Shown here: in pieces, positions 25,416 through 34,171 of the stretch
Layout: each line of letters opens with the position of its first letter
Position numbering within the stretch: the stretch's first letter is position 1
NCBI GenBank assembly: GCA_023424015.1
Contig: JAFAEM010000039.1
Location: 61,487-125,486, forward strand
Direction of reading: 5' to 3'
Source of the DNA: Bacteroidota bacterium
GTDB taxonomy: Bacteria > Bacteroidota > Bacteroidia > Chitinophagales > Chitinophagaceae
DNA: 64,000 nt
Translations under genes and position numbers: made by a program
Notes under the pieces: generated by a model
Seen by the model: the letters and a program-made list of their open reading frames with translations, nothing else
The model's database searches: none
Told to the model about the DNA's origin: nothing

Positions 25416-25973
25416 ATGAGAAAAATTGTTGTCGCAATCACGGGTGCTAGTGGTTCAATTTACGCCAGGAGCCTGCTGCAAAAACTCACTGCCATCAACT
25501 CGCAGTGGTCGGAGCTGGGGGTGATCATGAGCAACAATGCTCGCGAGGTATGGCAGACAGAGCTTGAAGACAATACTTACGATCAACTACCGGGTAAATT
25601 TTATACCGCCCAGGATTTCAGTGCACCATTTGCATCAGGGTCGGGACAGTACGACACCATGATCATCATTCCCTGCTCGATGGGTACACTGGGCAGAATC
25701 GCTTCAGGTATCTCCAATGACCTTGTGAGCAGAGCAGCAGATGTGGTACTTAAAGAAAGAAGAAAACTAATCTGCGTGGTGCGTGAAACGCCATACAACC
25801 TGGTTCATATCCGCAACATGGAAACCGTCACACTTGCAGGGGGCATCATTTGCCCGGCAACACCTTCTTACTACAGCAAACCCAAAACAGTGGAAGAAGT
25901 GGCTGCCACAGTTGTTGACCGGGTGCTGGATCTTGCAGGTTTTGATGTCAGGACCTTTAGGTGGGGAAAATGA
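25416..25973 (+). CDS. ubiX: UbiX-family flavin prenyltransferase
   Basis: A 185-residue UbiX/Pad1 protein that prenylates FMN, making the cofactor for UbiD-type decarboxylases. Motifs: VVAITGASGSIYARSLLQ at the N-terminus (flavin phosphate binding), IIIPCSMGTLGRIASGISNDLVSRAADVVLKERRKLICVVRETP in the middle (split here only for description: PCSMGTLG, SNDLVSRAADV, RETPYN). Because MqnE of the futalosine pathway lies 2.4 kb away, it may serve the menaquinone decarboxylation step; the context is only suggestive. Confidence 0.93.
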   Translation: MRKIVVAITGASGSIYARSLLQKLTAINSQWSELGVIMSNNAREVWQTELEDNTYDQLPGKFYTAQDFSAPFASGSGQYDTMIIIPCSMGTLGRIASGISNDLVSRAADVVLKERRKLICVVRETPYNLVHIRNMETVTLAGGIICPATPSYYSKPKTVEEVAATVVDRVLDLAGFDVRTFRWGK

Positions 25974-26043
25974 TAGCTGCATATCGGCAAACATCTAATT
26001 CGAAACTTCCTGTACGAATCATTATAGCGAAACGCGATGACGG

Positions 26044-27000
26044 TTACTTTCCCAGGTTATATTTCCTGATCAGGGCTCTTGTTTTAATTCCCGACTCTTT
26101 CAAGTCTTTATCATTCCAGCTTCCATCGTCTGCGGCAGTAGGTAACAAAAGTGAGCAGGTTTCATTTTTATCTGATACTGACCAGGTGATCCAGCTCAAT
26201 TTGTTTTGTTCAGCCCATTCAATCCACTTCCCCCACTCCTCTTCATTCAAAGGACCGTTGCCGGTAGCCTCCATACCCGCCGATTCCGAGATGAATAAAG
26301 GAAGCCCCTTACTCAACGCATAATTACCCCGGTCGCGTAAAGGCTGCTTATGTGTGGCTGCATAATAATGCAGGGAATACATCAGGTTGGTTTGTCCTGT
26401 AATTGGGTCATCAGCCACCAGGTGTACATCCTGGTCCCAATGCGGTGAGCCAACCAGGATAATATTGTCAGGATCGATTGCCCTGATGGCGTTTATCACA
26501 TCAATGGAATAACTTTTTACATCGGCCCATGACTGGCGCTCGGGTTCGTTGAAGATCTCATAGATTACATTTGGATACTTACCGTATGTGCTGGCCATTT
26601 CTTTAAAAAACGCGATCGCTTCAGGTAAACGGATATTGTGACTATGCCAGTCAATGATCACATAAAGTCCTTCTTTAATGGCGGCATCCACTACGGATTT
26701 TATTTTTTCCTTTGACCAGTCCGGCCTGTCCAGGTATGCACCGTTTGGCTCCACGCCCATTGCAGCTCTTATCACATTGCAGCCCCAGTCTTCTTTTAAC
26801 CATTTCACGGTTCCTGCATTATAAAATCGTGGCCACCAGTTGTGCCAGCCAAAACTTACACCACGCAGCACGATCTCTTTCCTGTGCTCATCCAAAAGCT
26901 GGGTTCCCTGTACACTCAATTTTCCATGTTTAGCAACCGGCTGCGACAGCGCCACAAGACCTGACATTATAGCCAGGCACAAGGCAAAAATCTTTCTCAT
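26044..27000 (-). CDS. Secreted GH5 endoglucanase-like glycosidase
   Basis: A 318-residue glycoside hydrolase family 5 enzyme, closest in pattern to subfamily 2 cellulases. Signal peptide MRKIFALCLAIMSGLVALSQ. Typical motifs: VLRGVSFGWHNWW near the N-terminus, YVIIDWHSHN, acid/base Glu in VIYEIFNEP (about residue 150), YSLHYYAATH, and nucleophile Glu in LFISESAGM (about 240). It would cut beta-1,4-glucans. There is no carbohydrate-binding module or T9SS domain, so it is probably periplasmic. Not linked to the SusC/D pair. Confidence 0.93.
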   Translation of the reverse strand: MRKIFALCLAIMSGLVALSQPVAKHGKLSVQGTQLLDEHRKEIVLRGVSFGWHNWWPRFYNAGTVKWLKEDWGCNVIRAAMGVEPNGAYLDRPDWSKEKIKSVVDAAIKEGLYVIIDWHSHNIRLPEAIAFFKEMASTYGKYPNVIYEIFNEPERQSWADVKSYSIDVINAIRAIDPDNIILVGSPHWDQDVHLVADDPITGQTNLMYSLHYYAATHKQPLRDRGNYALSKGLPLFISESAGMEATGNGPLNEEEWGKWIEWAEQNKLSWITWSVSDKNETCSLLLPTAADDGSWNDKDLKESGIKTRALIRKYNLGK

Positions 27001-27070
27001 AAGTGTATTGAGTTTATTGAAGCGATTTCATCATACCTATATACATGGGTTGATAAAAAATAATACCGGG

Positions 27071-28330
27071 TCAATGATGGATATGCCTGAACTCGGCGGG
27101 ATCATGTTTATGCCTGAAAAGGATCAAAAACAAGATCGCCACCACCAGCGCGTAGGCTGCGAAGCTGAGCCAGATACCAGTCCATTCCCTTCCACCATCG
27201 GGAAGAATAAAATATTTATCGATCACATAACCACTGATCGTGCTTCCAAGGAAAGCGCCTATTCCATTTGTCATCATCATAAACAATCCCTGCGCGCTGG
27301 CACGGATCCGGTGATCAGTGGTGGTTTCGACAAACAGAGATCCCGAAATATTAAAGAAATCGAAGGCCATCCCGTATACAATGCAAGAAAGAATGATCAG
27401 TATTGTGCCAGTCATTGATGGGTCACCGTAGGCGAACAAGCCAAACCGGAGCACCCAGGCCAGCATCGAGAAAAACATGACTTTCTTGATACCAAACCTG
27501 TAAAGGAAAAAAGGTATGGTCAGTATAAAAAGCGTTTCCGAGATCTGCGAGATCGAAAGAACAATTGTAGAATACTTCACTACAAAAGAGTCTGCATAGG
27601 CGGGCACTGATTCAAAGCCGGCGAGGAATGAGTCACCATACATATTGGTGAGTTGAAGTGCAGCGCCGAGCAGCATGGAAAACGCAAAGAACAATGCCAT
27701 TTTGTAGTTCGCCAGCAACTTGAATGCTTCAAGCCCCAGTTGTTCTATGATACTTGCATTCTTGGAAATTGATTTTGGTGGTGGACATTTCGGCAGGGTA
27801 AATGCGTAGATCCCCAACAGGATCGCGGCCACAGCGGCAATCACAAACTGGTTAGCATTGGCCTTACTGCCCGTCAGGTTGGTAGTCCACATAGCCACTA
27901 TAAACCCTATCGTTCCAAATACCCTGATCGGTGGGAACACCTTCACCACATTATAATCATTGCTTTTTAAAATGCGGTAGGAGATCGAATTAGACAATGA
28001 GATCGTCGGCATATAACAGATCATAGCCGCCAACACCACATAATATAAGGTATTTGGATCATCCACTTTTGGAACATATAGCAGGATAATACCATACAGG
28101 ATATGCAGTATACCGTACAGCCGTTCTGCATTAAGCCATTTATCAGCGATGATACCGGTAAGCGCCGGCATGAACAGGGAAGAGATGGCCAATGTCGAAA
28201 AGATGGCGCCAAATTGGGAAAAACTCCATCCCTTCGCGTTCAGACAATAGGTACCGATCGTCAACAACCAGGCGCCCCATACATAAAACTGGAAAAAGCT
28301 GAGAACAGTCAGGCGGAGTTTGATATTCAT
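27071..28330 (-). CDS. Nucleoside:H+ symporter (NupG/XapB-like MFS)
   Basis: A 419-residue MFS transporter with about 12 hydrophobic segments. The start NIKLRLTVLSFFQFYVWGAWLLTIGTY and LFMPALTGIIADKWLNAERLYGILH are characteristic of the nucleoside H+ symporter family. The C-terminus is a His-rich tail (HKHDPAEFRHIHH). Imports nucleosides through the inner membrane. It is near the GH5 gene but separately spaced. Confidence 0.9.
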   Translation of the reverse strand: MNIKLRLTVLSFFQFYVWGAWLLTIGTYCLNAKGWSFSQFGAIFSTLAISSLFMPALTGIIADKWLNAERLYGILHILYGIILLYVPKVDDPNTLYYVVLAAMICYMPTISLSNSISYRILKSNDYNVVKVFPPIRVFGTIGFIVAMWTTNLTGSKANANQFVIAAVAAILLGIYAFTLPKCPPPKSISKNASIIEQLGLEAFKLLANYKMALFFAFSMLLGAALQLTNMYGDSFLAGFESVPAYADSFVVKYSTIVLSISQISETLFILTIPFFLYRFGIKKVMFFSMLAWVLRFGLFAYGDPSMTGTILIILSCIVYGMAFDFFNISGSLFVETTTDHRIRASAQGLFMMMTNGIGAFLGSTISGYVIDKYFILPDGGREWTGIWLSFAAYALVVAILFLILFRHKHDPAEFRHIHH

Positions 28331-28389
28331 AAAGCAGTCTTAAATCTGGCAGGAAGATAATGATTTTCGCGCCACATTTTATTACGGCT

Positions 28390-28397
28390 TAATTTTG
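28390..28397 (+). promoter_or_regulatory. -7 box (TAATTTTG) for mqnE
   Basis: Exact TAnnTTTG match 21 bases before the ATG at 28419. Confidence 0.6.
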
Positions 28398-28418
28398 CAA
28401 TTCAATCAATAATTACCG

Positions 28419-29570
28419 ATGCCCGGCATTCTATCAAAACAAGTCATTGACACCGCCACACTGGACAAGGGGCTGGTGAATATTGCAGAGAAGATCAGGA
28501 ACGAAGAAAGGATCACCGACGAGGAAGGCCTTTTACTCTTTGAAAAAGGCAGCCTCCCATTTGTTGGTGCATTAGCCAATGCTATAAGGGAAAGGTTACA
28601 TGGTCAAACCACATACTTTAATCGCAATTTTCATATCGAGCCGACAAATATCTGTGTTTTCAGTTGCAATTTTTGTGCGTATAGCCGGCTCTACGCACAT
28701 CGCGAAGAAGGCTGGGAACTGACCGCCGACCAGATGCTCGATATCGTTAAAAGCTACGATGGCAAGCCCGTGACCGAGGTGCATATTGTAGGTGGCGTAC
28801 ATCCCCGGCTGACGATGGCATTCTTTACCGAGGTTTTAAAGAAGATAAAATCGCACAGGCCTGAATTGCATATCAAAGGATTTACACCTGTCGAACTGGA
28901 TTATATGTTTCGCAAGGCAAAACTAACAGTTGACGAGGGCATGAAGATATTACATGAAGCAGGTCTTGATTCCCTGCCAGGTGGAGGCGCTGAGATATTT
29001 CACCCCGATATCCGCCAGCAAATCTGCGCCGACAAAGTAGACGCCGTTGGATGGCTGGCAATCCACGAAGCAGCCCATAAACTTGGAATGCATTCCAATG
29101 CAACCATGCTTTATGGTCATATTGAAAAATATCTCCATCGCATTGACCATATGCGCCGGCTTCGCGATCTCCAGGATCGTACAGGGGGGTTCAATACTTT
29201 TATTCCACTTAAATTCCGGAACAAGGACAACGATATGAGTCACGTGCCGGAAAGCAGTATCGTGGAGGATATGAGAATGTATGCGATCGCAAGGATCTAT
29301 ATGGACAATTTCCCGCACCTGAAAGCATACTGGCCCATGCTGGGCAGGCAAAACGCGCAGATGGCGCTTTCTTTCGGTGTCAATGATATCGATGGCACAA
29401 TCGACGACACCACAAAGATCTACTCGATGGCCGGATCAGAGGAACAAAACCCTTCTATGAGCACGGCCCAGTTGGTTGCATTGATCCGGCAGGCTGGCAG
29501 AAAGCCCGTAGAAAGAGATACGCTTTACCATGTGATCAGGGAATTTAATGATGCTGATATTTTGAACTAA
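28419..29570 (+). CDS. mqnE: Aminofutalosine synthase
   Basis: Radical SAM enzyme of the futalosine route to menaquinone, joining the enolpyruvyl product of MqnA to SAM-derived adenosine. The 383-residue protein has the CxxxCxxC cluster motif in NICVFSCNFCAYSR (about residue 85), EVHIVGGVHP, LPGGGAEIF, and the family-specific TAMLYGH-like NATMLYGHIE and FIPLKFRNKDNDMSH. It indicates that this organism uses the futalosine pathway for its respiratory quinone. The other mqn genes are not in the window. Confidence 0.95.
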   Translation: MPGILSKQVIDTATLDKGLVNIAEKIRNEERITDEEGLLLFEKGSLPFVGALANAIRERLHGQTTYFNRNFHIEPTNICVFSCNFCAYSRLYAHREEGWELTADQMLDIVKSYDGKPVTEVHIVGGVHPRLTMAFFTEVLKKIKSHRPELHIKGFTPVELDYMFRKAKLTVDEGMKILHEAGLDSLPGGGAEIFHPDIRQQICADKVDAVGWLAIHEAAHKLGMHSNATMLYGHIEKYLHRIDHMRRLRDLQDRTGGFNTFIPLKFRNKDNDMSHVPESSIVEDMRMYAIARIYMDNFPHLKAYWPMLGRQNAQMALSFGVNDIDGTIDDTTKIYSMAGSEEQNPSMSTAQLVALIRQAGRKPVERDTLYHVIREFNDADILN

Positions 29571-29718
29571 AATCACCGCGAATTACGCCTTGTTCTCAGC
29601 AAATTAATGGAGGAATAGACGTCCTCAGCAGGTAATTCACCCATTACCAGCTGCCCCCTATATTATTTTTTGTCTATAACAGCTTCTTTCCTTAAATTCC
29701 AATACAAAACGGAGAAAT

Positions 29719-30147
29719 ATGAACAAAGTATCAGACATTCTTGCAAGAAAAGGAAATGCGGCAATCAATGTTTTGCCCGAAACATCAGTATTGGACGCAC
29801 TGAAGCTGATGGCTGAGAAGAATATTGGGTCCGTGGTGGTGATGGAAAATGGACATTATTTGGGTATTGTTACTGAGCGTGATTATTCGCGTAAGGTGGT
29901 GCTGAAAGGTAAACACTCAGATGAAACAAAAGTATCGGAGATCATGTCGGAAGATTTGCCCGATTTAAGACCTGATGATACTATTGAACTTTGTATGTCG
30001 CTGATGACACAAAAAAATATCCGCTATCTCCCTGTATTCGAGAATAGCCAGCTCTGCGGAATCATTTCCATGAGTGATGTCGTGAAAGAAATTATCGTTG
30101 CGCAAAAAGAAACGATCGACCACCTGGAAAATTATATACGTAGCTAG
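29719..30147 (+). CDS. Tandem CBS-domain protein
   Basis: A 142-residue protein composed of two CBS domains (about residues 8-62 and 70-130), each with the pattern of a hydrophobic strand, GxVxVVxxxxxxGIVTERDY and a second copy GIISMSDVV. CBS pairs bind adenosine nucleotides and act as energy or SAM sensors. No partner domain is fused. It lies alone, convergent with L-serine dehydratase. Confidence 0.9.
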   Translation: MNKVSDILARKGNAAINVLPETSVLDALKLMAEKNIGSVVVMENGHYLGIVTERDYSRKVVLKGKHSDETKVSEIMSEDLPDLRPDDTIELCMSLMTQKNIRYLPVFENSQLCGIISMSDVVKEIIVAQKETIDHLENYIRS

Positions 30148-30184
30148 GGAAAAAGAAAAGCATTGCCTCAGTTCTTACGCGCTC

Positions 30185-31624
30185 TCAACATTCGCTTAAA
30201 CTGATCGGGATATTAACAGCCAGCCCGCCGTCGGCAGTTTCTTTGTATTTACTGCTCATATCCACTGCTGTGTCCCACATGGTCTTCACCACGCCATCCA
30301 GAGATACTTTCGCAAAATCAGGTGTGCTTTGCAAAGCGAGTTGCGATGCTGTGATGGCCTTGATAGCCCCCATCGTATTTCTCTCAATACATGGCACCTG
30401 GACCAGCCCGGCAATCGGATCGCATGTCATTCCAAGGTGATGCTCCATCGCAATTTCAGCAGCCATCAAAGCCTGTCGTTGACTACCACCCATGGCCTCT
30501 GTAAGCGCAGCAGCCGCCATGGCAGAAGAGACGCCTATCTCAGCCTGGCATCCACCCATAGCCGCGGATATCGTAGCGCCTTTTTTAAAAATGCTGCCGA
30601 TCTCAGCTGCAGTCAGTAAGAACCGAACGACCTTTTCATCGCTGTCAGTAACGATTTTGTTATTGCAGAAACAAATAAAGTAATGCAACACCGCCGGAAT
30701 TACGCCCGCCGCGCCATTGGTGGGTGCTGTGACCACTCTTCCAAATGAAGCATTTTCTTCATTAACGGCCAGGGCAAAACAACTTACCCAGTCGAGAGTG
30801 TAAGTGAATTGATTGCCACCTGTTCGGATTGCCTCGAGCCAAGTATCATAATTTGAATACTTTGACGATGGCAATAATTTTTTATTTAACAATGGCGCCC
30901 GCCTGATAACTGATAAGCCACCCGGCAATACTCCGTCAGTATGCACACCACGATAGATACATTCTTTCATCACCTGCCATATCTGCAACAGTCCTGCCCG
31001 CGTCTCCTGCTCAGGTCGCCAGGCATTTTCATTTTCAAGCACCACTTCGTGGATTGCAAGCCCGGTTTTACGACACCAGTGCAGCAGGTCATTGGCAGTA
31101 TTGATGGGAAAAGGAAGCTGAGCCTGAAGCGCTGCAGTTGTGCTCTCCCCTTCTTTCACCACAAAACCACCACCAATTGAATAATAAGTCTCAGACACCT
31201 GTTCACCGTTATGAAGTGTTGCCAGGAAGCTTAATGCGTTTGGGTGAAAAGCTAAAGTTTCAGCAAAAAGGAATTCGATATCCTCGCGCGGATCAAAATC
31301 AATTTCATGGCGACCCGCCAGCAGCAATTTTCTCATGGCAGCAATATCATTCATCCTTGCGGTTATAGCGCTTACATCAAAACTGACAGGATCTTCGCCG
31401 CTGAGTCCGAGTTGAACGGCAATATCGGTACCATGACCGACACCGGTCTTGGCAAGTGAGCCATACAACAAGATCTTGATCGTTGTTACCTGCTGAAGAA
31501 TTTCGTGTTGTTCAAGGCTCTGCAGGAAGCGCTCAGCTGCCCGCCAGGGACCCAATGTATGCGAACTGGATGGTCCAATGCCGATCTTGAAAATATCAAA
31601 TACCGAAATAGGTTCGTACGACAA
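30185..31624 (-). CDS. sdaA: L-serine ammonia-lyase, single-chain Fe-S type
   Basis: Deaminates L-serine to pyruvate and ammonia with a 4Fe-4S cluster. About 479 residues, with the N-terminal beta domain (SVFDIFKIGIGPSSSHTLGPW) and the C-terminal alpha domain (TAPTNGAAGVIPAVLHY, MGGCQAEIGVSSAMAAA, CDPIAGLVQVPCIERN) that provides the cluster cysteines. No in-frame ATG exists. A TTG at 31624 gives the family-like start MSYEPISVFD, and an exact TAATTTTG promoter box at 31643-31650 lies downstream of the earlier TTG at 31678, which argues against that longer start. Confidence 0.93.
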   Translation of the reverse strand: MSYEPISVFDIFKIGIGPSSSHTLGPWRAAERFLQSLEQHEILQQVTTIKILLYGSLAKTGVGHGTDIAVQLGLSGEDPVSFDVSAITARMNDIAAMRKLLLAGRHEIDFDPREDIEFLFAETLAFHPNALSFLATLHNGEQVSETYYSIGGGFVVKEGESTTAALQAQLPFPINTANDLLHWCRKTGLAIHEVVLENENAWRPEQETRAGLLQIWQVMKECIYRGVHTDGVLPGGLSVIRRAPLLNKKLLPSSKYSNYDTWLEAIRTGGNQFTYTLDWVSCFALAVNEENASFGRVVTAPTNGAAGVIPAVLHYFICFCNNKIVTDSDEKVVRFLLTAAEIGSIFKKGATISAAMGGCQAEIGVSSAMAAAALTEAMGGSQRQALMAAEIAMEHHLGMTCDPIAGLVQVPCIERNTMGAIKAITASQLALQSTPDFAKVSLDGVVKTMWDTAVDMSSKYKETADGGLAVNIPISLSEC

Positions 31625-31642
31625 CAGGCATGAATTTGCTTT

Positions 31643-31650
31643 CAAAATTA
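31643..31650 (-). promoter_or_regulatory. -7 box (TAATTTTG) for L-serine dehydratase
   Basis: Exact match, 18 bases before the proposed TTG start; decides between alternative starts. Confidence 0.6.
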
Positions 31651-31762
31651 CGACTAAAAATCCATCACCTGGAGCCAAGAACGAATGATCCTACAGGTTT
31701 GCAAATAAATCCTTAACCTTCCATACAAGGTCAGATTTTACAACATCCAGTCGAAGATTTTT

Positions 31763-32233
31763 TTATTGTACATCTACCAGGTGAATGTCAAAATAAAGTA
31801 CTGAATTGCCGGGAATGGAATAATACGGTGCGCAACCATATGCCAGTGATGAAGGTATAATAAGCTTAATATGGCCACCTGCATTGATCATGGGGATGCC
31901 AATGATCCAGCCCTTAATCAGGCTGTTGAGCGGCCAGGGTTCTGCATTTGGCGTCTGCGCCTGATCAAAAATCTGCCCGTTCATCAGCGTTCCGGTATAA
32001 GTGATTTTGATACGGGAATTGGAATTGGCCCTGGCACCCGTACCCATACTGATGATTTCGTAATAGAGCCCGCTGACATCGGCTACAGCGTTAATACCGT
32101 TGGCAGCGGCAAAAGCCTGAATTTGTGCCACCTCACTGGAAGGCGATTTGGCCTCACAGCCTTTATCTTTTTTGCAGCCAGTGAACACGAAAAGAGATAC
32201 AAGAACGAGGATAGAGGCATTGATCTTTTTCAA
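31763..32233 (-). CDS. FKBP-type peptidyl-prolyl isomerase lipoprotein
   Basis: A 156-residue lipoprotein with lipobox in LVSLFVFTGCKKD (Cys about 20) and one FKBP domain. Active-site residues are visible in SRIKITYTGTLMNGQIFDQA, LIKGWIIGIPMINAGGHIKLIIPSSLAYG, and NSVLYFDIHLVDV. It probably assists folding of envelope proteins in the periplasm. A short linker (KSPSSEVAQIQAFAAANGI) precedes the domain. Standalone gene. Confidence 0.93.
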   Translation of the reverse strand: MKKINASILVLVSLFVFTGCKKDKGCEAKSPSSEVAQIQAFAAANGINAVADVSGLYYEIISMGTGARANSNSRIKITYTGTLMNGQIFDQAQTPNAEPWPLNSLIKGWIIGIPMINAGGHIKLIIPSSLAYGCAPYYSIPGNSVLYFDIHLVDVQ

Positions 32234-32304
32234 TAGAGTTTCATTTTGATTATTCAGGTACTAAGGACAACAATGGAGCACTATTTGCTGCAAAGAGGAG
32301 GAAA

Positions 32305-32619
32305 TCAGGGCTTATCTTTTTTTGCCAGGAATTCCCGGTATCGCTGCTCATTCTGGTCCCACTTGTGTTTGGCCGAAAATATGGCAATAAAAATAATTAT
32401 TAGCAGGCTTGCAATCATTAGCACCATCAGTAGCGAGGTATGAGACCTGAAAACCATCTCTGCACGCTTATACCAGCCTGAAAAAAAATTGACGAAAATT
32501 GCAATTACCAGGATCACGGCCATAGGTAGACCGACCGACAGTTGCTTGTACCATTTTCTCCTGGCGTCACGGTTATTTTCCCAGTATTCCACAAACTTTT
32601 TCTCTTCTTCCGTAAGCAT
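32305..32619 (-). CDS. Small two-helix membrane protein, unknown
   Basis: A 104-residue protein with acidic/basic N-terminus (MLTEEEKKFVEYWENNRDAR) and two transmembrane helices at about residues 28-48 and 60-82, then a charged tail. I do not recognise a named family. A TAAATTTG box ends seven bases before the ATG. Divergent from the HU-like gene. Confidence 0.75.
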   Translation of the reverse strand: MLTEEEKKFVEYWENNRDARRKWYKQLSVGLPMAVILVIAIFVNFFSGWYKRAEMVFRSHTSLLMVLMIASLLIIIFIAIFSAKHKWDQNEQRYREFLAKKDKP

Positions 32620-32626
32620 AATACCG

Positions 32627-32634
32627 CAAATTTA
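32627..32634 (-). promoter_or_regulatory. -7 box (TAAATTTG) for gene 32305-32619
   Basis: Exact TAnnTTTG match, seven bases before the ATG; near-leaderless layout. Confidence 0.55.
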
Positions 32635-32703
32635 GAACATAACGGCGCAGACTCTTGCATCGGCCGCATGAATTATATATATTGTGGCTACAATCCAAAA
32701 ACT

Positions 32704-33597
32704 GTGAAGATACCATCCTTACTTGCCCAATACCTATATGGTAATCAACGACTCGACCTCCCCGGCATCGGAAGTTTCCTGCTTGACTCCTCTACCCTGC
32801 CGGCACTTCAGCAATCCAAACAGCGTTCTGCCCTTCTTGAAGGCGTAAGTTTTGAAAGCAATCCTGCCTGTAAAGAATCGCCCGAACTGATCAGTTTCAT
32901 CGCCGAAAAAACAGGTAAGATGAAAGCGCTGGCTTCAGCAGACCTGGATTCCCATTTGCAACTGGCACAGCAATTCCTCAATATGGGCAAACCTTATTCA
33001 TTTGAGGGGATCGGTATTCTGACAAAAGTAAAAGCTGGTGAATTTGAATTTACACCCATAACGGTACCAACAGATAAAATTAAAGAACAACAGAAAGCTG
33101 ATACTGTTGAAGTCGTTCAAAAAGAGGAGCACACGGGCGACTATGAATCATTTCTCTCTCTGCCAAAAACAAAATTTGAATGGCGTAAACCCGTCATAGG
33201 GCTATTCCTGATTTGTGGTATTGGCGTCACCGTCTGGGGCGGATATATGATATCGAAAAGGAATGTAAAATCAGAAGTTATTACAGAACAAAACCCGGTA
33301 GCGCAAACTTCAGTTGCCGATAGTCTTCGCATTTCGGACAGCATCGCTGCAGCAACACCTGTGGTGGCGGCTGCTCCGGCAAACTATAAGTATATACTAG
33401 AACTTGCACCGAAGAAGAGAGCATTGAAACGTTATAATCAATTGAAAGAATTACGCTGGAAAGTTGATCTCGAAACAGCTGATTCCATCCAGTTCAAGTT
33501 ATTCATGCTGCTGCCACCTTCAGATACTACCAAGACTATGGATTCACTCCGGATCGTAACAGGCCGGAAAGTTTACATCGAATATCCCGCTAAATAA
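32704..33597 (+). CDS. HU/CCDC81-like domain protein with membrane helix
   Basis: A 297-residue protein. Residues 1-35 (KIPSLLAQYLYGNQRLDLPGIGSF) match the HU-CCDC81-type domain seen in Bacteroidota membrane proteins, a DNA-binding-like fold. A second similar segment follows at about 95-135 (YSFEGIGILTKVKAGEFEFTP). A transmembrane helix lies at about residues 180-200 (PVIGLFLICGIGVTVWGGYMI), so the C-terminal 95 residues are periplasmic. Start chosen at GTG 32704 because it begins the domain; an ATG 12 codons upstream (32668) is also possible. No classical SPOR domain is evident, though the topology resembles HU-CCDC81/SPOR proteins. Confidence 0.75.
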   Translation: MKIPSLLAQYLYGNQRLDLPGIGSFLLDSSTLPALQQSKQRSALLEGVSFESNPACKESPELISFIAEKTGKMKALASADLDSHLQLAQQFLNMGKPYSFEGIGILTKVKAGEFEFTPITVPTDKIKEQQKADTVEVVQKEEHTGDYESFLSLPKTKFEWRKPVIGLFLICGIGVTVWGGYMISKRNVKSEVITEQNPVAQTSVADSLRISDSIAAATPVVAAAPANYKYILELAPKKRALKRYNQLKELRWKVDLETADSIQFKLFMLLPPSDTTKTMDSLRIVTGRKVYIEYPAK

Positions 33598-33612
33598 GGG
33601 ATACATCCCTTA

Positions 33613-33975
33613 TTAATTTTTTGAACCGGCCAGATAGATCAGGTCTGTCATGTCATAATTAAACTCAACTCCGGTGATCTGGCTACCATCCCAAAACAGC
33701 ACTGAGAAAACAAGCCTGATGTCCAGCAACAGGAGGTCGACCTCATCTTCACCGGAAAAAATTTCCCTGAAAGCTGCAATTGCATAGGGGTCGATATGAC
33801 GACGCCTGTAAACATCCTGGTCAGCCGGGGCTGTTTCATCCACAATAAAACTTAGGTCGACCGACTTATTTTCCATTCGTGCACCAAGTGACTGGGGAAG
33901 TCGTTTGGCGAAAATCTCTGCACATTTTGCAATGACCTGGGTCGTCAACAATAATTCGGATAATCGATTTGCCAT
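33613..33975 (-). CDS. Conserved-looking protein, unknown function
   Basis: A 120-residue soluble protein that I do not recognise. Predicted alpha/beta with an N-terminal helix (RLSELLLTTQVIAKCAEIFAKRL) and hydrophobic strands near the C-terminus (VDLLLLDIRLVFSVLFWDGS). No signal peptide, membrane helix or catalytic motif. It converges with the HU-like gene. Upstream region 33976-34171 has a TATCTTTT box, one base off the -7 consensus. Confidence 0.65.
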   Translation of the reverse strand: MANRLSELLLTTQVIAKCAEIFAKRLPQSLGARMENKSVDLSFIVDETAPADQDVYRRRHIDPYAIAAFREIFSGEDEVDLLLLDIRLVFSVLFWDGSQITGVEFNYDMTDLIYLAGSKN

Positions 33976-34122
33976 CGTTTGATTTTTTAAAAGATATTGT
34001 TCATTTGGGAGTACCTCAGCCGGTCATTTTCCTGGTTTAAAACACAGCGGTGTACTTCAGATCGAAATAACGGCCTTTTTTCCAGCTAATGATTTTTAGG
34101 GAGTAAATACCGGGGACGTGTT

Positions 34123-34161
34123 CGGACAAAGGATAAACAGGGGCGGACAAAAAGCGGACAA
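34123..34161. repeat. Three direct CGGACAA repeats
   Basis: CGGACAA at 34123, 34144 and 34155, spaced 21 and 11 bases, just past the stop of the TPR/HTH gene and 150 bases upstream of gene 33613-33975. Could be a protein-binding site or chance. Confidence 0.35.
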
Positions 34162-34171
34162 CTGGTGAAAA

